Positions 51,612 through 59,696 of a stretch of 64,000 bases of DNA are shown piece after piece. The stretch is from contig DASXBA010000040.1 of assembly GCA_036406475.1 (NCBI GenBank), positions 15,030 to 79,029 on the forward strand. The letters run 5' to 3'. The notes under the pieces are model-generated. The model did not search any database and was not told where the DNA came from. It saw only the letters and a program-made list of their open reading frames with translations. The position numbers and the translations under genes were made by a program. The stretch is from DASXBA01 sp036406475 (GTDB lineage Bacteria > Actinomycetota > Thermoleophilia > Solirubrobacterales > Thermoleophilaceae). Position 1 is the first letter of the stretch, and each line of letters opens with the position of its first letter.

Positions 51612-53195
51612 TTGGCTGAACAGGTTCTCCTCTACGACACCACCCTCCGCGACGGCATGCAGGGGGAGGGCATGTCGTTGTCCGTGGGCGAGAAGGTCCG
51701 GGTGGCCCACGCGCTCGACTCGCTCGGCGTGGACATGATCGAGGCGGGCTTCCCGGCCTCGAATCCCAAGGAGGAGGCGCTCTTCGACCTGCTCTCGAGG
51801 GAGACGTTCGGCCACGCCGAGGTTGCCGCCTTCGGGATGACCCGCCGCCGCGACGTGACGGCGTCGGACGATCCCGCTCTGCGCCTGCTCGCCGACGGCT
51901 TCGCGCCGGTCTGCACGCTCGTCGGCAAGACCTGGTCGCTCCACCTCGAGAAGGTCACGCACGTCGACCCCGAGGAGAACCTGCGGATGATCGCCGACTC
52001 GGTGGCCTTCCTCGTCGCCGAGGGCAAGCGCGTGATCTATGACGCCGAGCACTTCTTCGACGCCTACCGCGACGACGCCGGCTACGCCCTGCGCTGCCTG
52101 CGCGCGGCGGCCGAGGCGGGCGCCGAGAACGTGACCCTCTGCGACACCAACGGCTCCTCGCTCCCCTCGCAGGTGGCCGCGGCCACCCAGCGCGTGGTGG
52201 ACGAGCTCGACGTCCAAGTGGGGATCCACACCCACGACGACGCCGGCTGCGGCGTGGCCAACTCGCTGCTCGCGGTGGAGCGGGGCGCGCGGCTCGTCCA
52301 GGGGACGATGAACGGCTACGGCGAGCGCTGCGGCAACGCCAACCTGATCTCGATCGTCCCGGGCCTACAGCTGAAGCTCGGCTTCGACTGCATCGAGCCC
52401 GAGCAGCTCGCGCGGCTCACCGAGGTCGCCCACCTGGTCGACGAGCTCTGCAACGTCAGCCCGAACCCGAACCAGCCGTACGTGGGGGCCAACGCGTTCG
52501 CCCACAAGGGCGGGATGCACGTGGCCGGCGTGAACCGCGACTCGCGGACCTTCGAGCACCTCGACCCCACGCTGGTCGGCGCCGACAGCCGCGTGCTCGT
52601 ATCGGAGCTGTCGGGCAAGGGCTCGGTCCAGGCCCGCGCCGAGGTCGACGACGAGACCGCCGCGCGAGTGGTCGAGCGGGTCAAGGAGCTGGAGCACCGC
52701 GGCTACCACCTCGAGGCCGCGGACGGCTCGTTCGATCTCCTCATCCGCAAGGAGACCGGTGAATACGAGCCGCTGTTCCGGCTCGAGTCGTGGCGGGTGA
52801 TCGCCGAGAAGCGCGAGGACGGGAAGGTCCAGACGGAGGCCACGATCAAGATCTGGGTGGACGGCGAGCGCTACGTGCGCACCGCCGAGGGCAACGGCCC
52901 CGTTCACGCGCTCGACCGGGCCCTGCGATCGGCGATCGGCGAGCGCTACCCGCACCTCCGCGACATCCAGCTAGTCAACTTCAAGGTCCGGATCCTCGAC
53001 GAGAGCAAGGGCACCGGCGCGATCACGCGGGTGCTGCTCGACGCGAGTGACGGTCACGAGACCTGGGGCTCGATCGGAGTCTCCGAGAACGTGATCGAGG
53101 CGAGCTGGGAGGCGCTCGTCGACTCGCTCGAGGCGGGGATGCTGCCGGGTCGCGCCGAGCACCATCGCGCGCGCCGGGCGGCCGAGGTGCGGTGA
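51612..53195 (+). CDS. cimA: (R)-Citramalate synthase
   Basis: LeuA-related enzyme that condenses pyruvate with acetyl-CoA, giving a threonine-independent route to 2-oxobutyrate and isoleucine. Blocks: YDTTLRDGMQGEGMSLSVGEK, AFGMTRRRDV, VGKTWSLHLEKV, HTHDDAGCGVANSLLAVERGA and NGYGERCGNANL. The GKT-W and MQGEGMS segments separate this CimA type from true LeuA and from homocitrate synthase. The C-terminal regulatory domain (about 390-510) is present. The start is TTG 51612, after CCAGGAAGG. The length of 527 residues is typical. Confidence 0.92.
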   Translation: MAEQVLLYDTTLRDGMQGEGMSLSVGEKVRVAHALDSLGVDMIEAGFPASNPKEEALFDLLSRETFGHAEVAAFGMTRRRDVTASDDPALRLLADGFAPVCTLVGKTWSLHLEKVTHVDPEENLRMIADSVAFLVAEGKRVIYDAEHFFDAYRDDAGYALRCLRAAAEAGAENVTLCDTNGSSLPSQVAAATQRVVDELDVQVGIHTHDDAGCGVANSLLAVERGARLVQGTMNGYGERCGNANLISIVPGLQLKLGFDCIEPEQLARLTEVAHLVDELCNVSPNPNQPYVGANAFAHKGGMHVAGVNRDSRTFEHLDPTLVGADSRVLVSELSGKGSVQARAEVDDETAARVVERVKELEHRGYHLEAADGSFDLLIRKETGEYEPLFRLESWRVIAEKREDGKVQTEATIKIWVDGERYVRTAEGNGPVHALDRALRSAIGERYPHLRDIQLVNFKVRILDESKGTGAITRVLLDASDGHETWGSIGVSENVIEASWEALVDSLEAGMLPGRAEHHRARRAAEVR

Positions 53196-54334
53196 GCGCC
53201 GGAGCACCCATCCCCCTTGCCCGGCCCCTGGTCGGCCCGCGCGAGGAGGAGCTGGTGGTCGAGGTCCTGCGCTCGCGGCGGCTCGCGCTGGGGTCGCAGC
53301 TGCCGGCGTTCGAATCCGCTCTTGCCGAGCGGCTCGGGGTCGCCCACATCTCCGCGGTCTCGAGCGGCACGGGCGGCCTCCACCTGGCGATCCGCGCGGC
53401 CGGCATCGAAGCTGGCGACGAGGTGGTGACGACACCGCTCAGCTTCGTCGCCTCCGCCAACTGCCTTCTCTACGAGGGTGCGCGCCCGGTGTTCTGCGAC
53501 ATCGACCGGCGCACGCTCAACATCGACCCGGCCGCGGCTGAGGCCGCGGTGGGGGAGCGCACCTCCGGCCTGCTGCCGGTGCACCTCTTCGGCTACCCCG
53601 CGGACATGCCCGCGCTAGAGCGGATCGCGACCGCGCGCGGCCTGTGGATCGTCGAGGACGCCTGCGAGTCGCTCGGCGCCATGCACGGGGACGGCGCGCA
53701 GGTGGGCGCGCGCGGCAACCTCGCGGTCTTCGGCTTCTATCCGAACAAGCAGCTGACGACGGGGGAGGGGGGCGCGGTGGCGGCCCCGGCAGCCGAGCTC
53801 AAGGAGCGGATCGACTCGGAGCGAAACCAGGGCCGGGCGCCCGACATGGGCTGGCTCGACCATGACCGGCTCGGCTTCAACTACCGCCTCGACGAGCTCT
53901 CCTGCGCACTCGGCGTCGCCCAGCTCGAGCGGCTCGACGAGCTCCTGTCCGGCCGCGAGCGCGTGGCGGCGGCCTACTCGGAGGCGCTGGCAGAGGTCGA
54001 GGGCGTCGAGCTGCCGTGTCCCGACGCGGATGGCGACCGTCGCAGCTGGTTCGTCTACGTCATCCAGGTGCCGCCCGGGGTGGACCGGGACGCGGCCGTG
54101 CGCGGGCTGCGCGAGCGCGGGGTCGACTCGAAGCCGTACATGCCCGCGATCCACCTGATGAGCTTCTACCGCGAGCGCTTCGGCCACCGCGAGGGCGAGT
54201 TCCCCGTGTGCGAGGACGTAGCCCGCCGCTCGCTCGCCCTGCCCTTCTTCCCCGAGCTGAGCGACGGCCAGATCGAGCGCGTCGTGGAGGCGGTGCGGGA
54301 AGTGGCGGCGGAGCCTGCCATTCTTCGGCCATGA
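53192..54334 (+). CDS. DegT/DnrJ/EryC1 family sugar aminotransferase
   Basis: PLP aminotransferase of 380 residues that in this family acts on nucleotide-linked keto sugars. The N terminus PLARPLVGPREEELVVEVLRS and SGTGGLHLAIRA are typical. The PLP lysine is in FGFYPNKQLTTGEGG. VEDACESLGA and GFNYRLDELSCALGVAQLERL complete the set. It overlaps cimA by 4 bp (GTGA), although no amino acid role is evident. The membrane protein gene follows after one base, so a link to surface glycan synthesis is possible. Confidence 0.9.
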   Translation: MSAGAPIPLARPLVGPREEELVVEVLRSRRLALGSQLPAFESALAERLGVAHISAVSSGTGGLHLAIRAAGIEAGDEVVTTPLSFVASANCLLYEGARPVFCDIDRRTLNIDPAAAEAAVGERTSGLLPVHLFGYPADMPALERIATARGLWIVEDACESLGAMHGDGAQVGARGNLAVFGFYPNKQLTTGEGGAVAAPAAELKERIDSERNQGRAPDMGWLDHDRLGFNYRLDELSCALGVAQLERLDELLSGRERVAAAYSEALAEVEGVELPCPDADGDRRSWFVYVIQVPPGVDRDAAVRGLRERGVDSKPYMPAIHLMSFYRERFGHREGEFPVCEDVARRSLALPFFPELSDGQIERVVEAVREVAAEPAILRP

Positions 54335-54335
54335 G

Positions 54336-55766
54336 GTGAACAGGCGCTTCCTGATGGCCGCCGCGGCCTGCCTGGCGCTGGCGGCGGCGACCCTGCTGAT
54401 CCCCTCGGCTCCCACCACGGACCCGTGGGGCTGGATCGTCTGGGGCCGCGAGATCGCCCACCTGAAGCTGGACACGGCGATCGGCGGGGCCCCCTCATGG
54501 AAGCCGCTGCCGGTGCTCTTCACCACGCCCCTGTCGGTCTTCGGGGCCGCGGCGCCGAGCCTGTGGCTGGTGGTGGCCCGCGCCGGAGGGTTGCTGGGAC
54601 TCGTGGCCGCCTACACGGTGGGCTCGCGGCTGGCCGGCCGCTACGCCGGCGCGCTGGCGGCGGTCGGCCTCCTCCTCAGCGCACACTTGACCCGCGCCTT
54701 CCTGCACGGCTACAGCGAGCCGCTCGCGATCGCCCTCCTGCTGTTCGCGGTGGAGCGGCACTGGTCCGGGCGGGAGAGGCAGGCGCTCGTGCTCATGGCC
54801 GGCGTCTCGCTGGCGCGGCCGGAGGCCTTTGCACTCGTGCTCGCCTACGCGCTGCTGATGTGGTGGCGGAGCCGGCTCGACGTCTGGACGGCGGCGGCGG
54901 CGGCCGTCGCAGTGCCGGCGCTCTGGGTCGTCCCTGACTGGATCGGCTCGGGCAACGCGCTCCACGGCAGCCACGTGGCGAGCGCGGTCGAGGCGCACGG
55001 CCCGGCCGCGACGCTGCACGCCGCCGGCAGGGGCCTCGCGATCGCCCCTGTGCCGCTCTCGCTGGGCGCGGTGGCGGGCTTCGCGATCGCACGGCGCGCA
55101 GGCGACCGCCGCACCCTCGATCTGTCGATGGTGGCGGCAGCCTGGGCCCTGCTGCTCGTCGGGCTCATGGCCGCCGGCTATCCGGCGAGCGGCCGCTTCT
55201 TCGTGCTCCCGGCCGCGCTCGTCTGCGTGCTCGGGGCGGCCGGCACTGTCCGCGCGATCGAGCTGACCGGGAGCAGGCGTCTGGCCGCGGTGGCGGCGCT
55301 CGTGTCGCTGCCGCTGCTCGTGCCGCGGGTGGTGATGACCGGCTCGGAGGCCGACGACTCGGTGGAGCGGGCGCAGGTCGAGGCCGGGCTTGCGAAGGCC
55401 ATCGCCGAGGTCGGACCGCGCCGGGTGCGGAGCTGCGGCGTCCCGGTGCTGCCACGCGGCCTGAGCTGGCTGCGCGGCGACGTGGCCTGGCGCCTCGGCG
55501 TCTCGATCGCGCGCGTGCGCTCCGTGCAGACGACCGGCGACGGCTACATCGCATCGCTCAGCCGCTACGGCGACGGGGCGGCGCCTGCCCGGGTCACGGT
55601 CGGCTCGCGGGAGGGGCCGTTCACGGTGCTCGACCCGTTCGGCAGCACGCGCCTGCGCCTGGCCTCGCGCGCCGCCGCCCTCGAGGTGGCGGGCGGCGAC
55701 GGGCGCTGGCGCGTCCTGCTGCCGGATCGCCGTGGCTGCGGGCGGGTGCCTACGCGAGCCGCTTGA
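54336..55766 (+). CDS. Polytopic membrane protein, GT-C glycosyltransferase-like
   Basis: A 476-residue protein with about nine hydrophobic helices in the first 340 residues and a soluble C-terminal domain of about 130 residues. An acidic, Trp-rich loop follows the first helix (TTDPWGWIVWGREIAHLKLD), as in GT-C enzymes that use polyprenyl-phosphate sugars, where a loop aspartate or glutamate is catalytic. VERHWSGRERQALVLMAGVSLARPEAF also suits that class. No exact family can be named. GTG 54336 follows the DegT gene. The 3' end overlaps the convergent GNAT gene. Confidence 0.65.
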   Translation: MNRRFLMAAAACLALAAATLLIPSAPTTDPWGWIVWGREIAHLKLDTAIGGAPSWKPLPVLFTTPLSVFGAAAPSLWLVVARAGGLLGLVAAYTVGSRLAGRYAGALAAVGLLLSAHLTRAFLHGYSEPLAIALLLFAVERHWSGRERQALVLMAGVSLARPEAFALVLAYALLMWWRSRLDVWTAAAAAVAVPALWVVPDWIGSGNALHGSHVASAVEAHGPAATLHAAGRGLAIAPVPLSLGAVAGFAIARRAGDRRTLDLSMVAAAWALLLVGLMAAGYPASGRFFVLPAALVCVLGAAGTVRAIELTGSRRLAAVAALVSLPLLVPRVVMTGSEADDSVERAQVEAGLAKAIAEVGPRRVRSCGVPVLPRGLSWLRGDVAWRLGVSIARVRSVQTTGDGYIASLSRYGDGAAPARVTVGSREGPFTVLDPFGSTRLRLASRAAALEVAGGDGRWRVLLPDRRGCGRVPTRAA

Positions 55767-56355
55767 CGAGCGCGACGAAGCCGGGCATGCCACGGCCGGC
55801 GGGGCGGTAGGCCACCTCGTCGTAGCCCTCGCTCAGGTAGAGCGAGCGCGCCGGCTTGTTGTCGAGCGACGTGTCGAGCGCGATCGACGCCAGGTTCAGC
55901 TCGCGCGCCCGCTGCTCCGCCGCGCCGAGCAGCGCGCGGGCGGCGCCTCTGCGGCGCAGCGACTCCTCCACGGCAAGGGCGTCGACGTAGTAGGCCGAGT
56001 CGGGCGGGTTCGGCACAGCCCGGGCCCCCGACCAGTAGAGCCACATGGCGCCGGGCCAGCGCCACGGGGGGATCGACCGCAGCGCGAGCCGGAGGAAGCC
56101 GCCCGCCCGCCCGACCGTCTCCTGCACGGGGAAGGCCGCGAGCGCGCCGGCCACCCGGCCGTCGACCTCGGCAACCGTGATGACCTCCCGGCTGGCGTTG
56201 TTGCCCGAGCTGTCGAAAGCCCGGCCGAGGAGGCGGATCGCCCGCGAGCGCCCGCCGGTGAAGCGGTCGTACATGCCCGCCGCGCTCTCGTAGAGGAGCA
56301 GCGACACGGGATCCGCGTCGGACTCGCGGGCGGGGCGGACGCCGGGCTCAGACAA
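55750..56355 (-). CDS. GNAT family N-acetyltransferase
   Basis: About 201 residues. The N terminus reads VRPARESDADPVSLLLYES. The acetyl-CoA loop is VEESLRRRGAARALLGAAEQRAREL, matching the R/QxxGxG/A pattern, preceded by YYVDALAV and followed by ALDTSLDNKPARSLYLSEGYDEV. The substrate is unknown. TTG 56355 was chosen as the start; TTG 56370 is an alternative five codons earlier. Both overlap the end of the epimerase gene, with which it forms an operon. Confidence 0.82.
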   Translation of the reverse strand: MSEPGVRPARESDADPVSLLLYESAAGMYDRFTGGRSRAIRLLGRAFDSSGNNASREVITVAEVDGRVAGALAAFPVQETVGRAGGFLRLALRSIPPWRWPGAMWLYWSGARAVPNPPDSAYYVDALAVEESLRRRGAARALLGAAEQRARELNLASIALDTSLDNKPARSLYLSEGYDEVAYRPAGRGMPGFVALVKRLA

Positions 56356-57331
56356 GCCCCATGCCCGCAAGCGTCACGCGAAGCCCTTCATCGATCGGCG
56401 TCGGCTCCCAGCCGAGCTCCCGCTGGGCCTTGGCCGAGTCCGGCTTCGCGTTCCAGAGGAAGAAGTGGAGCTGCCCGTTCGAAAGCAGCGGCGGCCGGCG
56501 GATGACGCGCGAGAGCGCCTCGCCCGCCGCTGCCATCCCGCGGGCCGGCGCGGCGGGAAGGACGGGCGGCACGCGCCCGCGGCCGGCTACCCGGACCAGC
56601 GCCTCGGCGAGCTCGCGCAGCGTCACGTGCCCGTCACAGAGGATGTAGCGCTCGCCGGGCTTGCCCTTCTCCGCGGCGAGTAGCTGCCCGCGGCCGATGC
56701 CGGGAGTGAAGACCACCCCGCAGCCGCCGGGCGGCAGCGCCGGCGTGACCAGCCTCCTGCCCTCGACCACCGGCTTGAAGAACTGACGCTCGAACGACGC
56801 GCTGCCGCTGGGACCCGGGCCGTAGACCGCTGCGGGATTGACCATCACGACCTCGACGCCGAGCTCGTCCGCCGCGCCGAGCACGAGCTCCTCGGCGCGC
56901 TGCTTCGAGCGCTCGTAGGCCGTGCCCTTCGGGTAGTCCGCCAGGTTGGACTCGTCCATGCTCTCGCCGGAGCCGGCATGGAAGACGTCGATCGTGCTCG
57001 TGTGGACGATGCGCGGCACGCCGGCCTCGGCGGCCGCCCGCACCACCGTCTCGCTGCCCACCGCGTTGATGCGCTCGAAGGCCGCCGGATCGGTGAGCCA
57101 CTGCTCGGGCAAGCCCATCGCGTTGAACGCGAGCTCGCAGCCCTCTGCGGCGCTCCGGACGGAGTCCGGCTCCGTCACGTCCCCGCGCACGGGCTCGACG
57201 CCCTCCGGCAGGGTGCCCGCCGCCCGGCCGGGATCGCGCACGAGCGCGCGAACCTCGTCGCCGCGCTCCAGCAACGCCGACGCGACAGCGTGCCCGACCT
57301 TCCCCGTGGCCCCCGTGACGAGCGCTCTCAT
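56348..57331 (-). CDS. NAD-dependent epimerase/dehydratase (extended SDR)
   Basis: A 327-residue protein. The cofactor motif VTGATGKVGHAVASAL is at the N terminus. The catalytic YxxxK motif is in GTAYERSKQRAEELVLG, with HTSTIDVF upstream. MVNPAAVYGPG is the usual block after it. The type resembles dihydroflavonol-reductase-like and 3-beta-hydroxysteroid-dehydrogenase-like enzymes. The substrate is unknown. It is divergent from the small membrane protein gene at 57374. Confidence 0.87.
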   Translation of the reverse strand: MRALVTGATGKVGHAVASALLERGDEVRALVRDPGRAAGTLPEGVEPVRGDVTEPDSVRSAAEGCELAFNAMGLPEQWLTDPAAFERINAVGSETVVRAAAEAGVPRIVHTSTIDVFHAGSGESMDESNLADYPKGTAYERSKQRAEELVLGAADELGVEVVMVNPAAVYGPGPSGSASFERQFFKPVVEGRRLVTPALPPGGCGVVFTPGIGRGQLLAAEKGKPGERYILCDGHVTLRELAEALVRVAGRGRVPPVLPAAPARGMAAAGEALSRVIRRPPLLSNGQLHFFLWNAKPDSAKAQRELGWEPTPIDEGLRVTLAGMGLV

Positions 57332-57373
57332 CAGGGCGCAATGCTACGGCCCGGCGAGCGCAATACTCCTGTC

Positions 57374-57715
57374 GTGACGCGCAGGCGCGGAAAGAGGCGT
57401 GAGCAGGTGGTCGGGCTGGTCGGCTTCCTCGCCGCGGCAGCGCTGCCGGTGGCGCTCTGGCACCGCGCCTTCGCGATCATCGCGGACGATTTCCGCCTCG
57501 AGAGCGAGTACCTGATCACCGGCTGGACCGGGTACGGGCTGATCGGCCTGGGTCTGCTGTTCATGTTTCCGGTGGTGCTGTCCATCGGCCGCCGGCCGGG
57601 CTCCCGTCTCTATCCGCGCAGCCGCAACGCCTACGCGGCATGGGGCGTCTGCCTCTACCTGCTCGGGATCATCCTCGCGAGCCAGGTCGCCGCCGTCGCC
57701 CGCGTGCACCCGTAG
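57374..57715 (+). CDS. Small three-helix membrane protein
   Basis: A 113-residue protein with three likely membrane helices (VVGLVGFLAAAALPVALW, GYGLIGLGLLFMFPVVLSIG and WGVCLYLLGIILASQVAAVA), a basic N terminus and a short Arg-rich loop. GTG 57374 is the first start after the divergent intergenic region; the longer frame upstream is a shadow of the epimerase gene. I do not recognise a family. Confidence 0.65.
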   Translation: MTRRRGKRREQVVGLVGFLAAAALPVALWHRAFAIIADDFRLESEYLITGWTGYGLIGLGLLFMFPVVLSIGRRPGSRLYPRSRNAYAAWGVCLYLLGIILASQVAAVARVHP

Positions 57716-57725
57716 AGCCCGCTCG

Positions 57726-57731
57726 TAGACT
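57726..57731 (+). promoter_or_regulatory. Candidate -10 element of argH
   Basis: TAGACT ends 10 nt before ATG 57742, so the leader would be only a few bases long. Confidence 0.3.
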
Positions 57732-57741
57732 GGCGGCAGCC

Positions 57742-59112
57742 ATGGCCCGGTTCGAGGATCCCAAGGACCCGCTTTTCCAGGCGCTCAACTCGTCGATCGC
57801 GTTCGACTACCGGCTCGCGCCGTACGACCTCGAGCAGTCGCTTGCCCACGCCCGCATGCTCGCCCGGGCGGACATCATCAGCGCCGCCGACCTCGCCGAG
57901 ATCGAGCGCGGCCTCGGGGAGGTGCGCCAGGAGATAGAGGAGGACCGCTTCGAGGTCGAGCCGGACGACGAGGACGTCCACATGGCGATCGAGCGCCGCC
58001 TGACCGAGATCATCGGCCCGGCAGGCGGCAAGCTGCACACTGCCCGCTCCCGCAACGACCAGGTGGCCACCGACGTGGCCATGCTCGTGCGCGCCCACAG
58101 CCTGGGGGCCAAGGAGCTGCTACAGGAGCTGATGGGCGCCCTGGTCAAGCTCGCCGAGGACCACGTCGACTGGGCGATGCCCGGCTACACGCACCTCCAG
58201 CGGGCCCAGCCGGTCTACCTCTCGCACCACCTGCTGGCCCACTTCTGGAAGTTCCGGCGCGACCTTCAGCGCTTCCACTTCTGCCTGACGGCCACGGACG
58301 ACCTGCCCCTCGGGAGCGGCGCGCTGGCCGGTGTCAACTTCAGCACGGAGCGGATGTTCGTGGCCCAGGAGCTGGGCTTCGGCGGCATCGCGGAGAACTC
58401 GCTCGACGCCGTCTCCAATCGCGACTTCGTTCTCGACTACCTGGCGGCGGCCGCCACCTGCGCCACCCACCTGTCCCAGCTGGGCGCCGAGATCGTCCTC
58501 TGGTCGAGCGAGGAGTTCGGCTTCTGCGAGGTGTCGGACGCGTTCGCCTCCGGCTCCAGCCTGATGCCGCAGAAGAAGAACCCCGATGCGGCCGAGCTGC
58601 TCCGAGCCAAGGCTCCGCGGCTCGTGGGTCACCTCACGACCCTCCACGGCGTGCTCCACGGCCTGCCTCTGACCTACAACAAAGACCTCCAGGAGGACAA
58701 GGAGCCGCTCTTCGACGCGATCGACACGCTCGAGCTCTGCCTCAGCGTGGCCGTCTCGATGCTCGGCGGGATCGACTTCCGCCGCGAGCGGATGGCCGAG
58801 GCCGCCTCCGACCAGTTCATCGCCGCCACCGACGTCGCCGACCTGCTGGTTCGCCGCGGCGTGCCGTTCAGGGAGGCGCACGGGATCGTGGGCGGATTGG
58901 TCCGCGCCGCGGTCGAGCGCGGCAAGCAGCTCTCGGACCTCAGCGAGGAGGAGCTGCGCGAGCTGGCGCCCCAGCTCGACGGGGAGTACTACGAGCTCCT
59001 CGCACAGGGCGCCTGGCTCGAGTCGAAGGTCTCGGAGGGCGGAACGTCTCTCGCGCGCGTACGCGACCAGCTCGCCCAGGCGCGGCACGTGCTGGACGAG
59101 CTCGCCGAGTGA
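57742..59112 (+). CDS. argH: Argininosuccinate lyase
   Basis: Last enzyme of arginine synthesis, splitting argininosuccinate into arginine and fumarate. The superfamily signature is GSSLMPQKKNPD with the catalytic serine loop. Other blocks are DEDVHMAIERRLTE, LHTARSRNDQVATDV and GYTHLQRAQPVYLSHH. The length is 456 residues. ATG 57742 (MARFEDPKDPLFQ) was chosen over an upstream start that lies inside the preceding gene. No other arg genes are in the window. It overlaps the glycosylase gene as GTGA. Confidence 0.95.
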   Translation: MARFEDPKDPLFQALNSSIAFDYRLAPYDLEQSLAHARMLARADIISAADLAEIERGLGEVRQEIEEDRFEVEPDDEDVHMAIERRLTEIIGPAGGKLHTARSRNDQVATDVAMLVRAHSLGAKELLQELMGALVKLAEDHVDWAMPGYTHLQRAQPVYLSHHLLAHFWKFRRDLQRFHFCLTATDDLPLGSGALAGVNFSTERMFVAQELGFGGIAENSLDAVSNRDFVLDYLAAAATCATHLSQLGAEIVLWSSEEFGFCEVSDAFASGSSLMPQKKNPDAAELLRAKAPRLVGHLTTLHGVLHGLPLTYNKDLQEDKEPLFDAIDTLELCLSVAVSMLGGIDFRRERMAEAASDQFIAATDVADLLVRRGVPFREAHGIVGGLVRAAVERGKQLSDLSEEELRELAPQLDGEYYELLAQGAWLESKVSEGGTSLARVRDQLAQARHVLDELAE

Positions 59113-59693
59113 CGCTCGGCGGCGACTTCTACGCCCGCCCGGTCGGGGAGGTCGCTCCCGACCTGATCGGCTGCGTCGTCCGTCACGGCGACAGCGCGGG
59201 CCGGATCGTCGAGGTCGAGAGCTACCACCAGTCGGAGCCCGCCTGCCACGCCTTCGTTGGGATCACGCCGCGCACGCGGGTGCTCTTCGGGCCGGCCGGG
59301 CGGGCCTACGTCTACCGCTCTTACGGCATCCACGCCTGCCTCAACGCCGTGACCGAGGACGAGGGCGTGGGCGCGGCAGTGCTGATCCGCGCCCTCGAGC
59401 CGCTCGAGGGGATCGAGCGGATGCGGGTCCGGCGCGGGGTGGCCCGCGACGACCAGCTCTGCTCCGGCCCCGGCAAGCTGACCCAGGCGCTCGGCATAGG
59501 GCTCGAGCTCAACGACACCCCACTACAGGACGGGCCGATCGGGATCGAGGAGGGCCCGGGCGCCGCGCGGGTGGTGACCGGACCGCGGATCGGCATCACC
59601 AAGGCGGTCGACCTGCCCTGGCGCTTCTGCGACGCGGACAGCGTCCACGTGTCGCGCCCGTGGCCGGCCGCGATGCGCCGCCGCGCCGCCTAG
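59109..59693 (+). CDS. 3-Methyladenine DNA glycosylase (AAG/MPG family)
   Basis: Base-excision repair enzyme of 194 residues. The family blocks are RIVEVESYHQSEPACHAFVG (with the catalytic-type glutamate), TRVLFGPAGRAYVYRSYGIHACLNAV and CSGPGKLTQALGI. These match the mammalian-type Aag/MPG fold, not the E. coli Tag or AlkA types. GTG 59109 overlaps argH by 4 bp. Its stop is next to the convergent penicillin-binding protein gene. Confidence 0.93.
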   Translation: MTLGGDFYARPVGEVAPDLIGCVVRHGDSAGRIVEVESYHQSEPACHAFVGITPRTRVLFGPAGRAYVYRSYGIHACLNAVTEDEGVGAAVLIRALEPLEGIERMRVRRGVARDDQLCSGPGKLTQALGIGLELNDTPLQDGPIGIEEGPGAARVVTGPRIGITKAVDLPWRFCDADSVHVSRPWPAAMRRRAA

Positions 59694-59696
59694 CCG